Assembly: GCF_000969835.1 (NCBI RefSeq)
Contig: NZ_KQ033913.1
Location: 1,627,716-1,691,715, forward strand
Reading direction: 5' to 3'
From: Parabacteroides goldsteinii DSM 19448 = WAL 12034
Lineage (GTDB): Bacteria; Bacteroidota; Bacteroidia; Bacteroidales; Tannerellaceae
DNA length: 64,000 nt
The position numbers were made by a program, and so were the translations under genes. The notes beneath the pieces are model-generated. The model searched no databases. It worked only from the letters and a program-made list of their open reading frames with translations, and was not told the DNA's origin. Positions 1 to 9,302 of the stretch are shown one piece after another (positions within the stretch are counted from its first letter, which is position 1; each line of letters starts with the position of its first letter).

Positions 1-114
1 ATCAATACGATTTTTGCGACCGCCTTTATCCCCAGCTTCTACGAATGGATGCAAACCTTCCAGGAGAAATGGCTGGACAAAGCCTCTCCCAATAAAACTG
101 CAACTAAAGCCTGA
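1..114 (+). CDS. C-terminal end of an RND-type efflux permease (partial)
   Basis: Only the last 37 codons lie in the window, ending in TGA at 112-114. The peptide has a hydrophobic run followed by FIPSFYEWMQ and a charged tail. This resembles the last transmembrane segment and cytoplasmic tail of HAE1 (AcrB/MexB-like) RND pumps, which commonly end in an ATxFIPxFY-type sequence. That would make it the inner-membrane proton-driven subunit of a tripartite drug pump. The identification rests on one short motif; another polytopic protein cannot be excluded. It converges on the minus-strand gene that follows and shares a hairpin terminator with it. Confidence 0.5.
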   Translation: MNTIFATAFIPSFYEWMQTFQEKWLDKASPNKTATKA

Positions 115-135
115 TGCAGGTCTTTAGATTATAAA

Positions 136-179
136 AAGAGGATGCGCCAAAAGACTGTAACTTTTCGACGCATCCTCTT
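136..179. terminator. Bidirectional hairpin terminator
   Basis: AAGAGGATGCG (136-146) pairs perfectly with CGCATCCTCTT (169-179). The stem continues inside with AAAAG (149-153) against CTTTT (161-165). It lies between two convergent genes and can end transcription from both sides. Confidence 0.75.
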
Positions 180-213
180 ATCTATTCTGTTGCGGAATGA
201 TCACTCAATATGA

Positions 214-3200
214 TCAAAAAGTAATCCCGCACATAGAACTGAGTATTTCCACATCCGATTTATAAATGGTATGTTCCCATCGCCGTCCGGCACTATACTG
301 GTCAAATTCCTTCAACGACAATTTATCTTCATTAAGGGTTCCGACCTGTTCGGCAGACAGGATCTCTGCATAGACGAACGTTCCTTTATCCGGTTCGAGT
401 ACAAGCGTATTACGGGGTTGAATGCTCATCGACTTTTCAAAATCATCCAATGCTATAATACGGAATCTTTTCTCCCCGTCTTTATCCGCGATCAGCAAAA
501 GATAGTCTGTTTTATGAGCCGGAGACAAAAAGAGCAGTCCGTCTACCGAATCGATGAATGCCAGTGGAGTATTGGGTTGCGATATTCCTTTTTTCAGATT
601 CGACAGGCCGACCTCGCCATTGGTGAAAACTGCAACCAGGATATCCTCTTTATCTTCCGGATTATAAGAGAACAGAACTTTTCCCTCGCCTCCCCAAACA
701 CCTATTTTGGGACTGGGAGAACTGGCGATCTTTCCGTTGGCAAACAAAGAAACGAATAAGTGCCCCGGCGTATATCCGTGGTCCGGTTTCTTTATCAGGG
801 GGTTCGTTCGCAAACCGGATGTTTTGCACGCATACGCTTTGTTTTTAGCTTTTCCCTTCTCATTGTCTTTTTTTATCTCGCGCATCGGCGGAAGAACGGT
901 CTCTTCTTTTACCTCTACTTCCGGCAGGAGAAAAATCTCCTGTTGCACATTACTGTCTTGTTGTACCTTAAAAATGTATTCTTTCCGTTCCTCGCTGAAG
1001 AATACCGGAAACTCAGGCTTCTTAGGTGTTGAATCCAGTTTCAGTGTACGCCTTTGTTTAACAAACTCGTCCACGTTGCACACCGCCTTTGCCATACTTG
1101 AACTGCCTGTTCGGGTATATACAACCCCTTTCACCTTCACCACTTCATTGATCGGCACCACCCTGAAGGCCAATACCATCCTCCCGTCTTCATATTCATA
1201 GATCCGGCAACGGATATTTTCCTGATACCGGTTCCGGTCTTCTTCTTTTTCTCCCAACTGGCAAATGATACTTCTGTTGACTTCACGAAGGTAGACATCG
1301 CTATCGTTACGGGCAAATTTCAAATCCTCTGCCAACCCGTTCAGATAGCCTTTGTCGTTGACGCCGATATAAAGCGTTCCTCCGTCTGTATTCATGAAAG
1401 AGGCTATGACACGGGCCAGGACGACACTCTGATCTTCGCCGGCATTTTTATTGGCATGAATAAAGGCCGATGTCTTAAATTCCTTCTCCATGCCTTCATG
1501 CCCGAAGTAGACCGGAACATATGTCTTCTTTTCTTTCCCGGAATCCTTAAAGCCCAGCAGCAAATTGATGCTTTTATAGATAACCTCCTGCAACTCCGTA
1601 TCTTTCTCCCTCAGAAAACGAACAATACTGAAATAGCGGGCCAATTCCGAAACAAGCGGGTTCTTGTCCTGCATAAAAGAGTTCAAGAGCGAGAAAGAGT
1701 CTTTTTCATACAACGTCTGCATCACCCGTATCACCTGCCGGCACTGTTTCAGATTGCGGCCATAACGGTTTATATCCATGAGCTCCATCTTCTTCAGCAG
1801 ATCGCGGAACTTTTGTATGTTCGCTTCCGAAAAACGGGTATGATAAGGCTCCGTCATCAGCACTTCTACATTATATATATAGTCGGCACAAAGTTGGTAA
1901 TAACGAGCCAACGCCTGGTTGCCGGTGAAGTTACACAAGAGACTCAATATGTTATATACATTGAACCGTTCGGTAGAATCATCCAGTTCCAAAACCAGCG
2001 AATCCACGCAAAAGATCAGTTCGCGCACCAGTTCGATCGTTAATGCCGGGTTATCAGCAAGCGTGCTCTTCACCTCTTTTTCCACTACTTCTTTGCTTTC
2101 TTTCATATCGCAAGGAGTAATATTCACATTTTCCAGGCTCAGATCTTTCAGGGCGACGAAAAAAGGGTTATTCTCTTTCTTCTGATCGGTCAATAACACG
2201 GAATCGCCGTCTCCTTTATAAATCTCTTTTGTCAGGAATATAAAGAAATCGCGTATATTCTCCAACACGGACCGGTCGAAAGCCGCATGGTCAGGACGAG
2301 GCACATGCGACTGCACATTGATCGTATTTTTCAGTTTGTGGGAAAGGAGACCGACATATTCAACCTTAAAGATATCTCCGATCCGGTATTTTTTATGCGA
2401 GGTCAAAGCAGTCGTAGCCGTAGCTCCGGACGAAAGCAACCACCAGACTTTCCCGTCACGAACTTCGACTACCTTCCCCTGCAATGCTTTCCGCCGTACA
2501 CATTCCGGATAAATAAATTCATTGAAATCCTGTATCAGGGATAAAAGAATTTCACCTTTCTCCACTTCTTTTATTTTAGCCTGAAACAATTGGTTGACAG
2601 AAAACAGATCGGAAAATCCGGGAATCATGCTATAACAGGAATTGATATAGGCAAAAGGCAAACGGGCTTTCAATCCCTGATAAGTTTTGTCGATTATTTC
2701 CGCATACATCGACATCGATTCTTTATTAATCGACAAAATACGAATATTTACCCGCTCGTCAGGCGAAGGATAGACAATCCCCGAAAATTCTTCTTCCGAC
2801 TTCTTCGCAATAAACGCTTCTTCTTCAGGAAACATCTCGACAACCGGTTTGCTGCCCTGCAAAGAAAGAGGAAAATCTTCCGCCAGCTGCTTCCAGTACA
2901 ACCTGTAATCTTTTATGGTCTTACAGGCATCGAACGAACAGACCGGTTTATCGAATAAGGCCACAAACAACCTGTTATTCAACACAGATACCCGGTCTTT
3001 GCGCCCTTTCCATAAAAGGGAAGCATGGGGCAAATGTGTACTGAGCGTAAAACCATCGTTATCGAGTGTCAGCGTATTCGAGGCATTGCTATACTGTTGC
3101 CACTTAAGTGCCTGCTCAAAAACAGGACAGGCAGCATCTTCAATTGGTATCGTAACGAGTTGTTCCAACATACGCCTTTCATCATAATCACACAAACTGT

Positions 3201-4143
3201 CCCAGCGGATTTTGCCATTCAGCCGATTCTCTCCGGTTAGCAGCGTATACGATTTATTTTTCAGTACACCGCCATAAACAGAAGGGATACGGGATAAATA
3301 CCGGCAAATACGTGCAGCAATCACCGCCCGGTCAGAATCGGCAACATCTGCCTCTTTCGATACCAGGTAGAGGAAAGCATGTATTTGTATCGCATTCGTA
3401 ATAACCGGATGGACAGTGTTCCATTCATCCATGTACCATACTTCGGCAGTCTTATCTTCCACCGCCTGCGCTTTTCTTTTTAACAGGCTGTATAACTCTG
3501 CAAGTTCGTTTTTCCCGATTCGCTTGCTTGCTATCAGTTCATTAATCAAACGGACAACCAACATCAAAGCATTCGTCAGAACATCCGTGTCATAGGATAA
3601 AAGATATAATATCTGCCGGATTTCTTTTTCTGCATGCCAAAGATTCCCGCTCGCTTTCAACCTGAACAGTATGCTCGCCAGCCGAGATTCGGTCCTTTTA
3701 TCCAAAATGCATTTACATGCTTCTATTTTCCCTTGCAAATTATCCATCCGCCGAAAGATTTCCTCCCGCTTCTGCTCCACATCATCTTTATAGACAGACT
3801 GCAAGTAATCTGATCCTTCACTGATCCACTTAAAAATATCCAAAGCAAGAGTAAACGCTCCGATCGCATTTTTTCTGTCTTTCTGCAAACATTCTGCATG
3901 CAGTTCTTCGAAAGCAGCGATTGCCTCTATCCAGGAAACATCATTATTCCGATATAATAGCTGCGCTTTCCTTAATAAAAGATTCGATATATGGTAACTG
4001 GACGGACATCTGTTCTTTACAATCCCTATATCCAAAGAGGTGTGAGCTGATATATAATTTACAGTCTTCGTAAAATCAATACGGGTCGATCCTTCCAGTG
4101 AAAGATTGTTTTCATATAAAGTGTTTATAGTCAGATCAGTCAT
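214..4143 (-). CDS. Very large AlbA_2 (Schlafen-type) domain protein
   Basis: 1309 residues, no signal peptide, so probably cytoplasmic. Residues 1-450 are mostly helical and resemble solenoid or TPR-like protein without a motif I can name. About residues 455-610 contain beta-rich stretches that could be OB/S1-like folds. Residues about 880-1010 fit the AlbA_2 nucleic-acid-binding domain (PF04326): a KEFKTS start, then ASFMNTDGGTLYIGVNDKG, then VVYTRTGSSS. A low-complexity Lys/Glu-rich linker follows, and the last 170 residues look like a beta-blade domain. AlbA_2 proteins bind nucleic acid and some are regulators or defence factors; the role here is unknown. It is monocistronic, convergent with the RND remnant and divergent from catalase. 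No key motif is broken and the frame is intact over 3.9 kb. Confidence 0.75.
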   Translation of the reverse strand: MTDLTINTLYENNLSLEGSTRIDFTKTVNYISAHTSLDIGIVKNRCPSSYHISNLLLRKAQLLYRNNDVSWIEAIAAFEELHAECLQKDRKNAIGAFTLALDIFKWISEGSDYLQSVYKDDVEQKREEIFRRMDNLQGKIEACKCILDKRTESRLASILFRLKASGNLWHAEKEIRQILYLLSYDTDVLTNALMLVVRLINELIASKRIGKNELAELYSLLKRKAQAVEDKTAEVWYMDEWNTVHPVITNAIQIHAFLYLVSKEADVADSDRAVIAARICRYLSRIPSVYGGVLKNKSYTLLTGENRLNGKIRWDSLCDYDERRMLEQLVTIPIEDAACPVFEQALKWQQYSNASNTLTLDNDGFTLSTHLPHASLLWKGRKDRVSVLNNRLFVALFDKPVCSFDACKTIKDYRLYWKQLAEDFPLSLQGSKPVVEMFPEEEAFIAKKSEEEFSGIVYPSPDERVNIRILSINKESMSMYAEIIDKTYQGLKARLPFAYINSCYSMIPGFSDLFSVNQLFQAKIKEVEKGEILLSLIQDFNEFIYPECVRRKALQGKVVEVRDGKVWWLLSSGATATTALTSHKKYRIGDIFKVEYVGLLSHKLKNTINVQSHVPRPDHAAFDRSVLENIRDFFIFLTKEIYKGDGDSVLLTDQKKENNPFFVALKDLSLENVNITPCDMKESKEVVEKEVKSTLADNPALTIELVRELIFCVDSLVLELDDSTERFNVYNILSLLCNFTGNQALARYYQLCADYIYNVEVLMTEPYHTRFSEANIQKFRDLLKKMELMDINRYGRNLKQCRQVIRVMQTLYEKDSFSLLNSFMQDKNPLVSELARYFSIVRFLREKDTELQEVIYKSINLLLGFKDSGKEKKTYVPVYFGHEGMEKEFKTSAFIHANKNAGEDQSVVLARVIASFMNTDGGTLYIGVNDKGYLNGLAEDLKFARNDSDVYLREVNRSIICQLGEKEEDRNRYQENIRCRIYEYEDGRMVLAFRVVPINEVVKVKGVVYTRTGSSSMAKAVCNVDEFVKQRRTLKLDSTPKKPEFPVFFSEERKEYIFKVQQDSNVQQEIFLLPEVEVKEETVLPPMREIKKDNEKGKAKNKAYACKTSGLRTNPLIKKPDHGYTPGHLFVSLFANGKIASSPSPKIGVWGGEGKVLFSYNPEDKEDILVAVFTNGEVGLSNLKKGISQPNTPLAFIDSVDGLLFLSPAHKTDYLLLIADKDGEKRFRIIALDDFEKSMSIQPRNTLVLEPDKGTFVYAEILSAEQVGTLNEDKLSLKEFDQYSAGRRWEHTIYKSDVEILSSMCGITF

Positions 4144-4275
4144 ATGCGTTATTCTGTTTTTTTAGTTCATATTTTTATTCAAAGCCAACAATTAGGCAAA
4201 CGCCTTGATTCCTGAAGGCTAAATATACTACAATAATCTGAAAAACCAAATGAGATTGATGATTAATACCAAATC

Positions 4276-4326
4276 TTTATCAGGCCGGACAACCGTTTGT
4301 TGTTTCTCCTGATAAATAACCCTTAT
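4276..4326. promoter_or_regulatory. Inverted repeat upstream of catalase promoter
   Basis: TTTATCAGG (4276-4284) and CCTGATAAA (4318-4326) are a perfect 9-bp inverted repeat separated by 33 bp. It ends 20 bp before the -33 box of the catalase promoter, a position fit for an activator such as OxyR. The arm sequence was not matched to a known OxyR site. The rest of 4144-4471 holds only the promoter and a small AGGC/GCCT hairpin near 4193-4204. Confidence 0.35.
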
Positions 4327-4346
4327 CCACGTATCAAAATTACCTA

Positions 4347-4378
4347 TTTGATTTCTGCTGAATAACATTTTACTTTTG
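4347..4378 (+). promoter_or_regulatory. Bacteroidales promoter for catalase
   Basis: TTTG at 4347-4350, a 20-bp spacer, then TACTTTTG at 4371-4378. This is a full match to the -33 TTTG / -7 TAnnTTTG consensus of the Bacteroidota primary sigma factor. Start of transcription is expected near 4385, giving a leader of about 87 nt. Confidence 0.75.
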
Positions 4379-4471
4379 TTCAATAATTAAAAACAAAAGC
4401 TGTGTCCGTTCGGTTACATTAATATTCAAGGGTAGAATGTCGTCGACTATATACAGATAAAAAATTCATCT

Positions 4472-5938
4472 ATGGAGAACAAGAAACTCACAGCTGCCAA
4501 CGGTCGTCCCGTAGCAGACAATCAGAACATCCAGACAGTAGGTCCGCGTGGACAAGTGTTATTACAAGATCCGTGGTTTTTGGAGAAACTGGCCCATTTC
4601 GACCGCGAAGTTATTCCCGAAAGACGTATGCATGCCAAAGGCTCCGGAGCATTCGGTACTTTCACCGTCACACATGACATTACAAAGTACACAAAAGCAG
4701 CAATCTTCAGTGAAGTAGGCAAGCAGACCGAATGTTTCGTCCGCTTCTCCACTGTTGCCGGCGAACGCGGAGCGGCCGATGCCGAACGTGATATCCGCGG
4801 CTTTGCCATGAAGTTTTATACGGAAGAAGGTAACTGGGATTTAGTCGGAAACAATACTCCGGTATTTTTCCTGCGCGACCCGCTGAAGTTTCCCGACCTT
4901 AACCACGCCATCAAAAGAGATCCGAAAACGAACATGCGCAGTGCAAACAACAACTGGGATTTCTGGACGTTACTTCCTGAAGCATTGCATCAGGTTACCA
5001 TCACAATGAGCTCACGTGGAATCCCTTACTCCTATCGTCACATGCATGGATTCGGTAGTCATACGTATAGCTTTATCAATGCAAAGAACGAACGTATCTG
5101 GGTGAAATTCCACCTGCGGACATTACAGGGAATCAAGAACCTGACAGACCAGGAAGCAGAAGCAATCATCGCCAAAGACCGCGAGTCGCATCAGCGTGAT
5201 TTGTTTGAAAGCATTGAAAAGGGAGATTTCCCTAAATGGAAATTCCAGATTCAGTTGATGACGGAAGAGCAGGCAGACAACTATCGTATCAATCCGTTCG
5301 ACCTGACAAAAGTATGGCCGCACGGTGACTTCCCACTGCAAGACGTGGGCATCCTCGAACTGAACCGTAATCCGGAAAACTATTTCGCCGATGTGGAACA
5401 AGCCGCATTCAACCCGATAAATACAGTAGAAGGTATCGGCTTTTCTCCCGACAAGATGCTTCAGGGACGCCTTTTCTCTTACGGCGATGCACAACGCTAT
5501 CGTCTGGGAGTCAACTCCGAACAAATACCGGTAAACAAACCCCGCTGTCCTTTCCATGCTTATCACCGCGATGGAGCTATGCGTGTAGACGGAAACTATG
5601 GTGCCGCAAAAGGATACGAACCGAACAGCTACGGCGAATGGCAGGACTCTCCCGAAAAGAAAGAACCGCCTTTGAAAGCGAACGGCGACATCTATAATTA
5701 TAACGAACGCGAATACGATGACGATTATTACAGCCAGCCGGGTGCTTTATTCCGCCTGATGCCGGCCGACGAACAGCAGGTGTTATTCGAAAACACCGCC
5801 CGCCAGATCGGTGGTGCCGAACTGTTCATCCAGCAACGTCACGTACGCAACTGTTACAAAGCCGATCCTGCTTATGGCAAAGGCATTGCCGATGCGTTAG
5901 GCATCAGTCTGGAAGACGCTCTGAAAGAAACAAGATAA
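4472..5938 (+). CDS. katA: Catalase (heme, clade 3 type)
   Basis: 488 residues, the normal size of small-subunit catalases, and cytoplasmic. It breaks down hydrogen peroxide to water and oxygen. Visible active-site features are the distal His54 in [12 protein letters not shown], the distal Asn in the GNNTPVFF motif near residue 126, and the proximal heme ligand Tyr337 in [12 protein letters not shown]. The HxHxFGSHTYS segment near residue 190 is also typical. It stands alone behind a consensus promoter, with an inverted repeat just upstream that could bind a peroxide regulator. In Bacteroides relatives such catalases are controlled by OxyR (family knowledge, not seen here). An array of 22-bp dyad repeats starts 20 bp after the stop codon. 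Confidence 0.97.
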   Translation: MENKKLTAANGRPVADNQNIQTVGPRGQVLLQDPWFLEKLAHFDREVIPERRMHAKGSGAFGTFTVTHDITKYTKAAIFSEVGKQTECFVRFSTVAGERGAADAERDIRGFAMKFYTEEGNWDLVGNNTPVFFLRDPLKFPDLNHAIKRDPKTNMRSANNNWDFWTLLPEALHQVTITMSSRGIPYSYRHMHGFGSHTYSFINAKNERIWVKFHLRTLQGIKNLTDQEAEAIIAKDRESHQRDLFESIEKGDFPKWKFQIQLMTEEQADNYRINPFDLTKVWPHGDFPLQDVGILELNRNPENYFADVEQAAFNPINTVEGIGFSPDKMLQGRLFSYGDAQRYRLGVNSEQIPVNKPRCPFHAYHRDGAMRVDGNYGAAKGYEPNSYGEWQDSPEKKEPPLKANGDIYNYNEREYDDDYYSQPGALFRLMPADEQQVLFENTARQIGGAELFIQQRHVRNCYKADPAYGKGIADALGISLEDALKETR

Positions 5939-5957
5939 TCACTTGCGAAGGGGTTCC

Positions 5958-6023
5958 AGTTTCCTTAGGAGGAAACGCGCGTTTCCTGCCTGGGAAACTG
6001 GAGTTCCCTGAGCACGGAACTAC
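5958..6023. repeat. 22-bp dyad repeat array, locus A (3 units)
   Basis: Three 22-bp units begin at 5958, 5980 and 6002. Each carries a GTTTCC-type half followed 12 bp later by its complement GGAAAC (GTTCC/GGAAC in the third). Positions 5970-5987 form an 18-bp perfect palindrome centred on GCGC. The array ends in GGAACTAC followed by a tail GAGAAAACTGTAATCA (6024-6039), which recurs after the array at 49399-49508 with one change. It lies between two convergent genes. Confidence 0.8.
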
Positions 6024-6053
6024 GAGAAAACTGTAATCAACTCACAATTAGCC

Positions 6054-6079
6054 AATAAAGTCTTTTTCGTTACTTTATT
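6054..6079. terminator. Hairpin between convergent katA and DUF454 genes
   Basis: AATAAAGT (6054-6061) pairs with ACTTTATT (6072-6079) around a T-rich loop. This is a weak, AT-only stem; a terminator role fits the convergent gene ends but is not certain. Confidence 0.4.
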
Positions 6080-6164
6080 ATTTTACCAGGTCAATCAGCC
6101 ATTTCACTATCTCCGGGTCATAATGCGAGAAGAAGAGGCTTTTGGCTTTACGGCTAAAGAAATT

Positions 6165-6536
6165 TTACTTTTTTGTAGGAAACGAAAGAATATGCCAGGT
6201 CACCCCGATACTTATCAGGATCAGCAAGATTTTCACCCAAAGATATTCAATAAGGAAAAGAGAAGTAAGAATGGCAGACAGCCACATCACCGCCACCGAG
6301 ATAATCTTTGAACGTAGCGGGATTGCTTTGTCTACCAGATAATTTCGGATATACGGTCCGAAATAACGGTTATCCATCGCCCGGTTATATAACTTTTCGG
6401 AACTACGGATATAAAACCAGCAGGTAAGTAACCAGAAAGGAGTAGTCGGGAGCAACGGAACAAATATGCCGATTGCTCCCAATATCAGGAAGAAAGAACC
6501 CAGTGTTATATAGATAATGCGCCTGGTTTCCTTCAT
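6165..6536 (-). CDS. DUF454 (YbaN-like) small membrane protein
   Basis: 123 residues with about four hydrophobic segments. The N-terminal segment reads GAIGIFVPLLPTTPFWLLTCWFY, cut here to its family hallmark VPLLPTTPF; the sequence RSSEKLYN follows. These are the signature of the DUF454/YbaN family of inner-membrane proteins with no established function. It is the last gene of a five-gene operon and starts 2 nt after the fmt stop codon. The alternative of a coding region on the opposite strand (6123-6311) is weaker. Confidence 0.85.
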   Translation of the reverse strand: MKETRRIIYITLGSFFLILGAIGIFVPLLPTTPFWLLTCWFYIRSSEKLYNRAMDNRYFGPYIRNYLVDKAIPLRSKIISVAVMWLSAILTSLFLIEYLWVKILLILISIGVTWHILSFPTKK

Positions 6537-6538
6537 TA

Positions 6539-7513
6539 TTATTCTACTGTATAATCACCGATTTGTTTGAAACCGTTGAGGAAATCTTTTATTTCCATCC
6601 GTTTCTTTCCGGCCAGCTGCAATGTCTGAAAACGGATATAACCGTCTTCAACAGCCACATCGACATAACTCTTTGCATCCGTACAGATAGTGCCGGTTGC
6701 CAGGTCATGCGAAGCCGGACGCTTTTCCGTCTTATACACTTTCAACGCCATGCGGCTTCCGTCCGGAGCAACCAACTCCGTCCATGCAGCAGGATAAGGA
6801 GAGAGTCCGCGGACAAAATCATATATCTTCTTCAACGGTTGATTCCAGTTTATCCGGCAGGTTTCCTTAAATATTTTCGGAGCCGGGCGAAGTTCTGCCG
6901 GGTCTTTAAAAAACTCTTCCTGGGGAACGGCATCCACTTTTCCTTCCAGCAGCAAGTCCACCGTTTCCGTCACCAGGCCGGCGCCCATAGTCATCAGGGC
7001 ATCGTGTACGATTCCGACATTATCCGTATCGGCTATCGGTAAATGTTTCTGACGGATAATCTTGCCGGTATCTATTTCATGTGTCAGGAAAAAGGTGGTC
7101 ACACCCGTTTCCGTATCGCCATTAATCACCGCCCAGTTGATGGGAGCCGCCCCGCGATACTGCGGCAGCAAAGACGCATGAAGATTGAATGTTCCGAAAC
7201 GGGGCATATTCCAGACAACCTCCGGCAGCATGCGAAAGGCGACCACAATCTGCAAATCAGCCTCCAAAGCACGTAACTCAGCGAGGAATGCCTCATCTTT
7301 CAACTTCTCCGGCTGCAAGACAGGAAGGTTCTGCGACATGGCATATTCCTTCACCGGGCTTGCCTGCAACACACTTCCGTGACGTCCGACCGGTTTGTCC
7401 GGCATCGTAATCACCCCTACTACATTATATCCGCCTTCGACTAAGGCTTTCAGGCTCTCCACCGCAAAATCGGGGGTGCCCATATATACAATCCGTAACT
7501 CTTTTTTTTCCAT
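6539..7513 (-). CDS. fmt: Methionyl-tRNA formyltransferase
   Basis: 324 residues, normal length. It transfers a formyl group from 10-formyl-tetrahydrofolate to initiator Met-tRNA. The N-terminal Rossmann-like half begins RIVYMGTPDFAVESL. The catalytic core is FNLHASLLPQYRGAAPINW, which carries the Asn and His of the formyltransferase triad, and the Asp lies in HEIDTGKII. The C-terminal tRNA-binding domain starts near residue 205. It lies 3 nt after the ClC channel gene in an operon, an arrangement seen in other Bacteroidales. Confidence 0.96.
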   Translation of the reverse strand: MEKKELRIVYMGTPDFAVESLKALVEGGYNVVGVITMPDKPVGRHGSVLQASPVKEYAMSQNLPVLQPEKLKDEAFLAELRALEADLQIVVAFRMLPEVVWNMPRFGTFNLHASLLPQYRGAAPINWAVINGDTETGVTTFFLTHEIDTGKIIRQKHLPIADTDNVGIVHDALMTMGAGLVTETVDLLLEGKVDAVPQEEFFKDPAELRPAPKIFKETCRINWNQPLKKIYDFVRGLSPYPAAWTELVAPDGSRMALKVYKTEKRPASHDLATGTICTDAKSYVDVAVEDGYIRFQTLQLAGKKRMEIKDFLNGFKQIGDYTVE

Positions 7514-7516
7514 CTT

Positions 7517-9301
7517 TTAATCTCCTGAAAAGTTTTCTACCAATACTTCGCGGTATGAATTAAATATCTTCGATTTCGACATAAAGCCGACATAACGTCC
7601 TTCTTCATCCACCACGGGAAGGTTCCAGGCCTTCGTATCATCAAAAATCCCCATGATTTGCTCCATCGGTGTCCCGATACATATCTTAGCCGGAGCCGAC
7701 ACCATGAACTTGGATACATGGAACCTGTTATATAACTCCGGACGGAACATAATGTTGCGGATATTATCCAGCAACACGATTCCCAGCAAAACGCCCTTTT
7801 CATCGACTACCGGGAACGAGTTACGTCCGCTCTTTGCAATCACCTTCACCATATCTCCCAGCGACATTTCCGGAGAAACGACCTGGAAGTCCTTTTCAAT
7901 CACGCTATCCGTATTCAGCAAAGTCAGTACGGCGCGGTCTTTATGATGGGTCAGCAATTCGCCTTTCTGTGCCAGACGCATCGAATAGATACTGTGAGGC
8001 TCGAACATCAGAATCGTCAGGTACGAACTGATGGAAACAATCATCAACGGCAGGAAAAGGTCGTATCCACCGGTAAGTTCCGCAATCAGGAACACACCGG
8101 TAAGCGGTGCATGCATGACACCCGACATAATTCCCGCCATCCCCAGCAACGCAAAATTCTTCTCGGAAATATACATGGTGAAAGGGAAATAATTGGAAGC
8201 ATGCGCAAAAAGGAAACCGGAAATACAGCCCAGATACAAGCTTGGTGCAAAGATACCACCGCATCCCCCGCCGGCATTGGTCGCACTCGAGGCAAACACT
8301 TTAGTCAGCAGAATCAGGAACAGGAATACCAGTATTCCCCAGTACGTATCATTCAAATCATAGAACAAACTCTTATCCATTATATGGGAGAACTGCCCGT
8401 TCAGCAGCGAGCCAATCGTGTCGTAACCTTCACCATACAACGGAGGGAAAAGGAAGATAAGCACACTCAGCATAACACCGCCGAGCAGGAACTTCTTCCA
8501 GTACACACCCAACTTGCGGTACATCCCTTCCACCCGGTTCATCACCCGTGTAAAATAAAGGGAAACCAATCCGCAGAAGACGCCCAGCAACAACACGTAC
8601 GGGATACGTTCTATCTCGAACACTTCTGTCTGCGAGAATTTAAACATCGCTTCCGTCCCCGTAAAAATATAGGAAACCGTCGCCGCCGTCACCGATGAAA
8701 TCAGCAAAGGCAACACCGACGTCATCGTCAGGTCGAGCAACAAGACCTCGATCACAAAAACCAACCCGGCAATCGGCGCCTTAAAGATACCGGCAATTGC
8801 ACCTGCCGCACCGCAACCGACCAACAGCATCAACGTCTTCTGCTCCATCCGGAACAGACGTCCTAGATTGGAACCGATAGCCGCTCCCGTCAGCACAATC
8901 GGGGCCTCCGCTCCTACCGAACCACCAAACCCGATCGTCACCGAACTGGCAACAATGGAAGTCCAGGTATTATGAGGCTTGATTCGACTTTTACGCTGCG
9001 AAATAGCATAGAGGATTTTCGTCACCCCATGGCTGATATCGTCACGCACAATATACTTTACAAACAAACCTGCCAGCAAAATACCGATTACCGGATAAAG
9101 CAGGTACAGGTAATTCACCCCGCTCACATCAAAATTTCCGGTAAGCAAATGCTGAATCAGGTGTATCAACTGTTTCAGGATAATCGCAGACGCTGCCGTA
9201 CATATCCCGACCAGGAAACTGATTACCAGAATAAAATGCTTTTCTTTTATATGCTTGTCCCTCCACAACAGGAACCTGTAAAATAAACCTTCTTTTGCCA
9301 T
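7517..9301 (-). CDS. ClC-family chloride channel/antiporter with CBS pair
   Basis: 594 residues. The first 430 form the polytopic ClC domain. GGSVGAEAPIVLTG matches the selectivity-filter region with the gating Glu (GxxGxEAP form), and GIFAPSLYLG matches the GxFxP motif. Residues about 450-594 contain two CBS domains (VVSPEMSLGDMVKV, then FMVSAPAKICIG), which usually bind adenine nucleotides and regulate transport. It should move chloride, possibly in exchange for protons, across the inner membrane; channel versus antiporter cannot be decided from these motifs. It sits in the tsaC-to-DUF454 operon with a 1-nt gap to the gene before it. Confidence 0.93.
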   Translation of the reverse strand: MAKEGLFYRFLLWRDKHIKEKHFILVISFLVGICTAASAIILKQLIHLIQHLLTGNFDVSGVNYLYLLYPVIGILLAGLFVKYIVRDDISHGVTKILYAISQRKSRIKPHNTWTSIVASSVTIGFGGSVGAEAPIVLTGAAIGSNLGRLFRMEQKTLMLLVGCGAAGAIAGIFKAPIAGLVFVIEVLLLDLTMTSVLPLLISSVTAATVSYIFTGTEAMFKFSQTEVFEIERIPYVLLLGVFCGLVSLYFTRVMNRVEGMYRKLGVYWKKFLLGGVMLSVLIFLFPPLYGEGYDTIGSLLNGQFSHIMDKSLFYDLNDTYWGILVFLFLILLTKVFASSATNAGGGCGGIFAPSLYLGCISGFLFAHASNYFPFTMYISEKNFALLGMAGIMSGVMHAPLTGVFLIAELTGGYDLFLPLMIVSISSYLTILMFEPHSIYSMRLAQKGELLTHHKDRAVLTLLNTDSVIEKDFQVVSPEMSLGDMVKVIAKSGRNSFPVVDEKGVLLGIVLLDNIRNIMFRPELYNRFHVSKFMVSAPAKICIGTPMEQIMGIFDDTKAWNLPVVDEEGRYVGFMSKSKIFNSYREVLVENFSGD

Positions 9302-9302
9302 T

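Noticed and set aside
6123..6311. Small plus-strand gene after katA
   Set aside because: It mostly lies opposite the DUF454 gene, is highly basic without pattern, and has no ribosome site.
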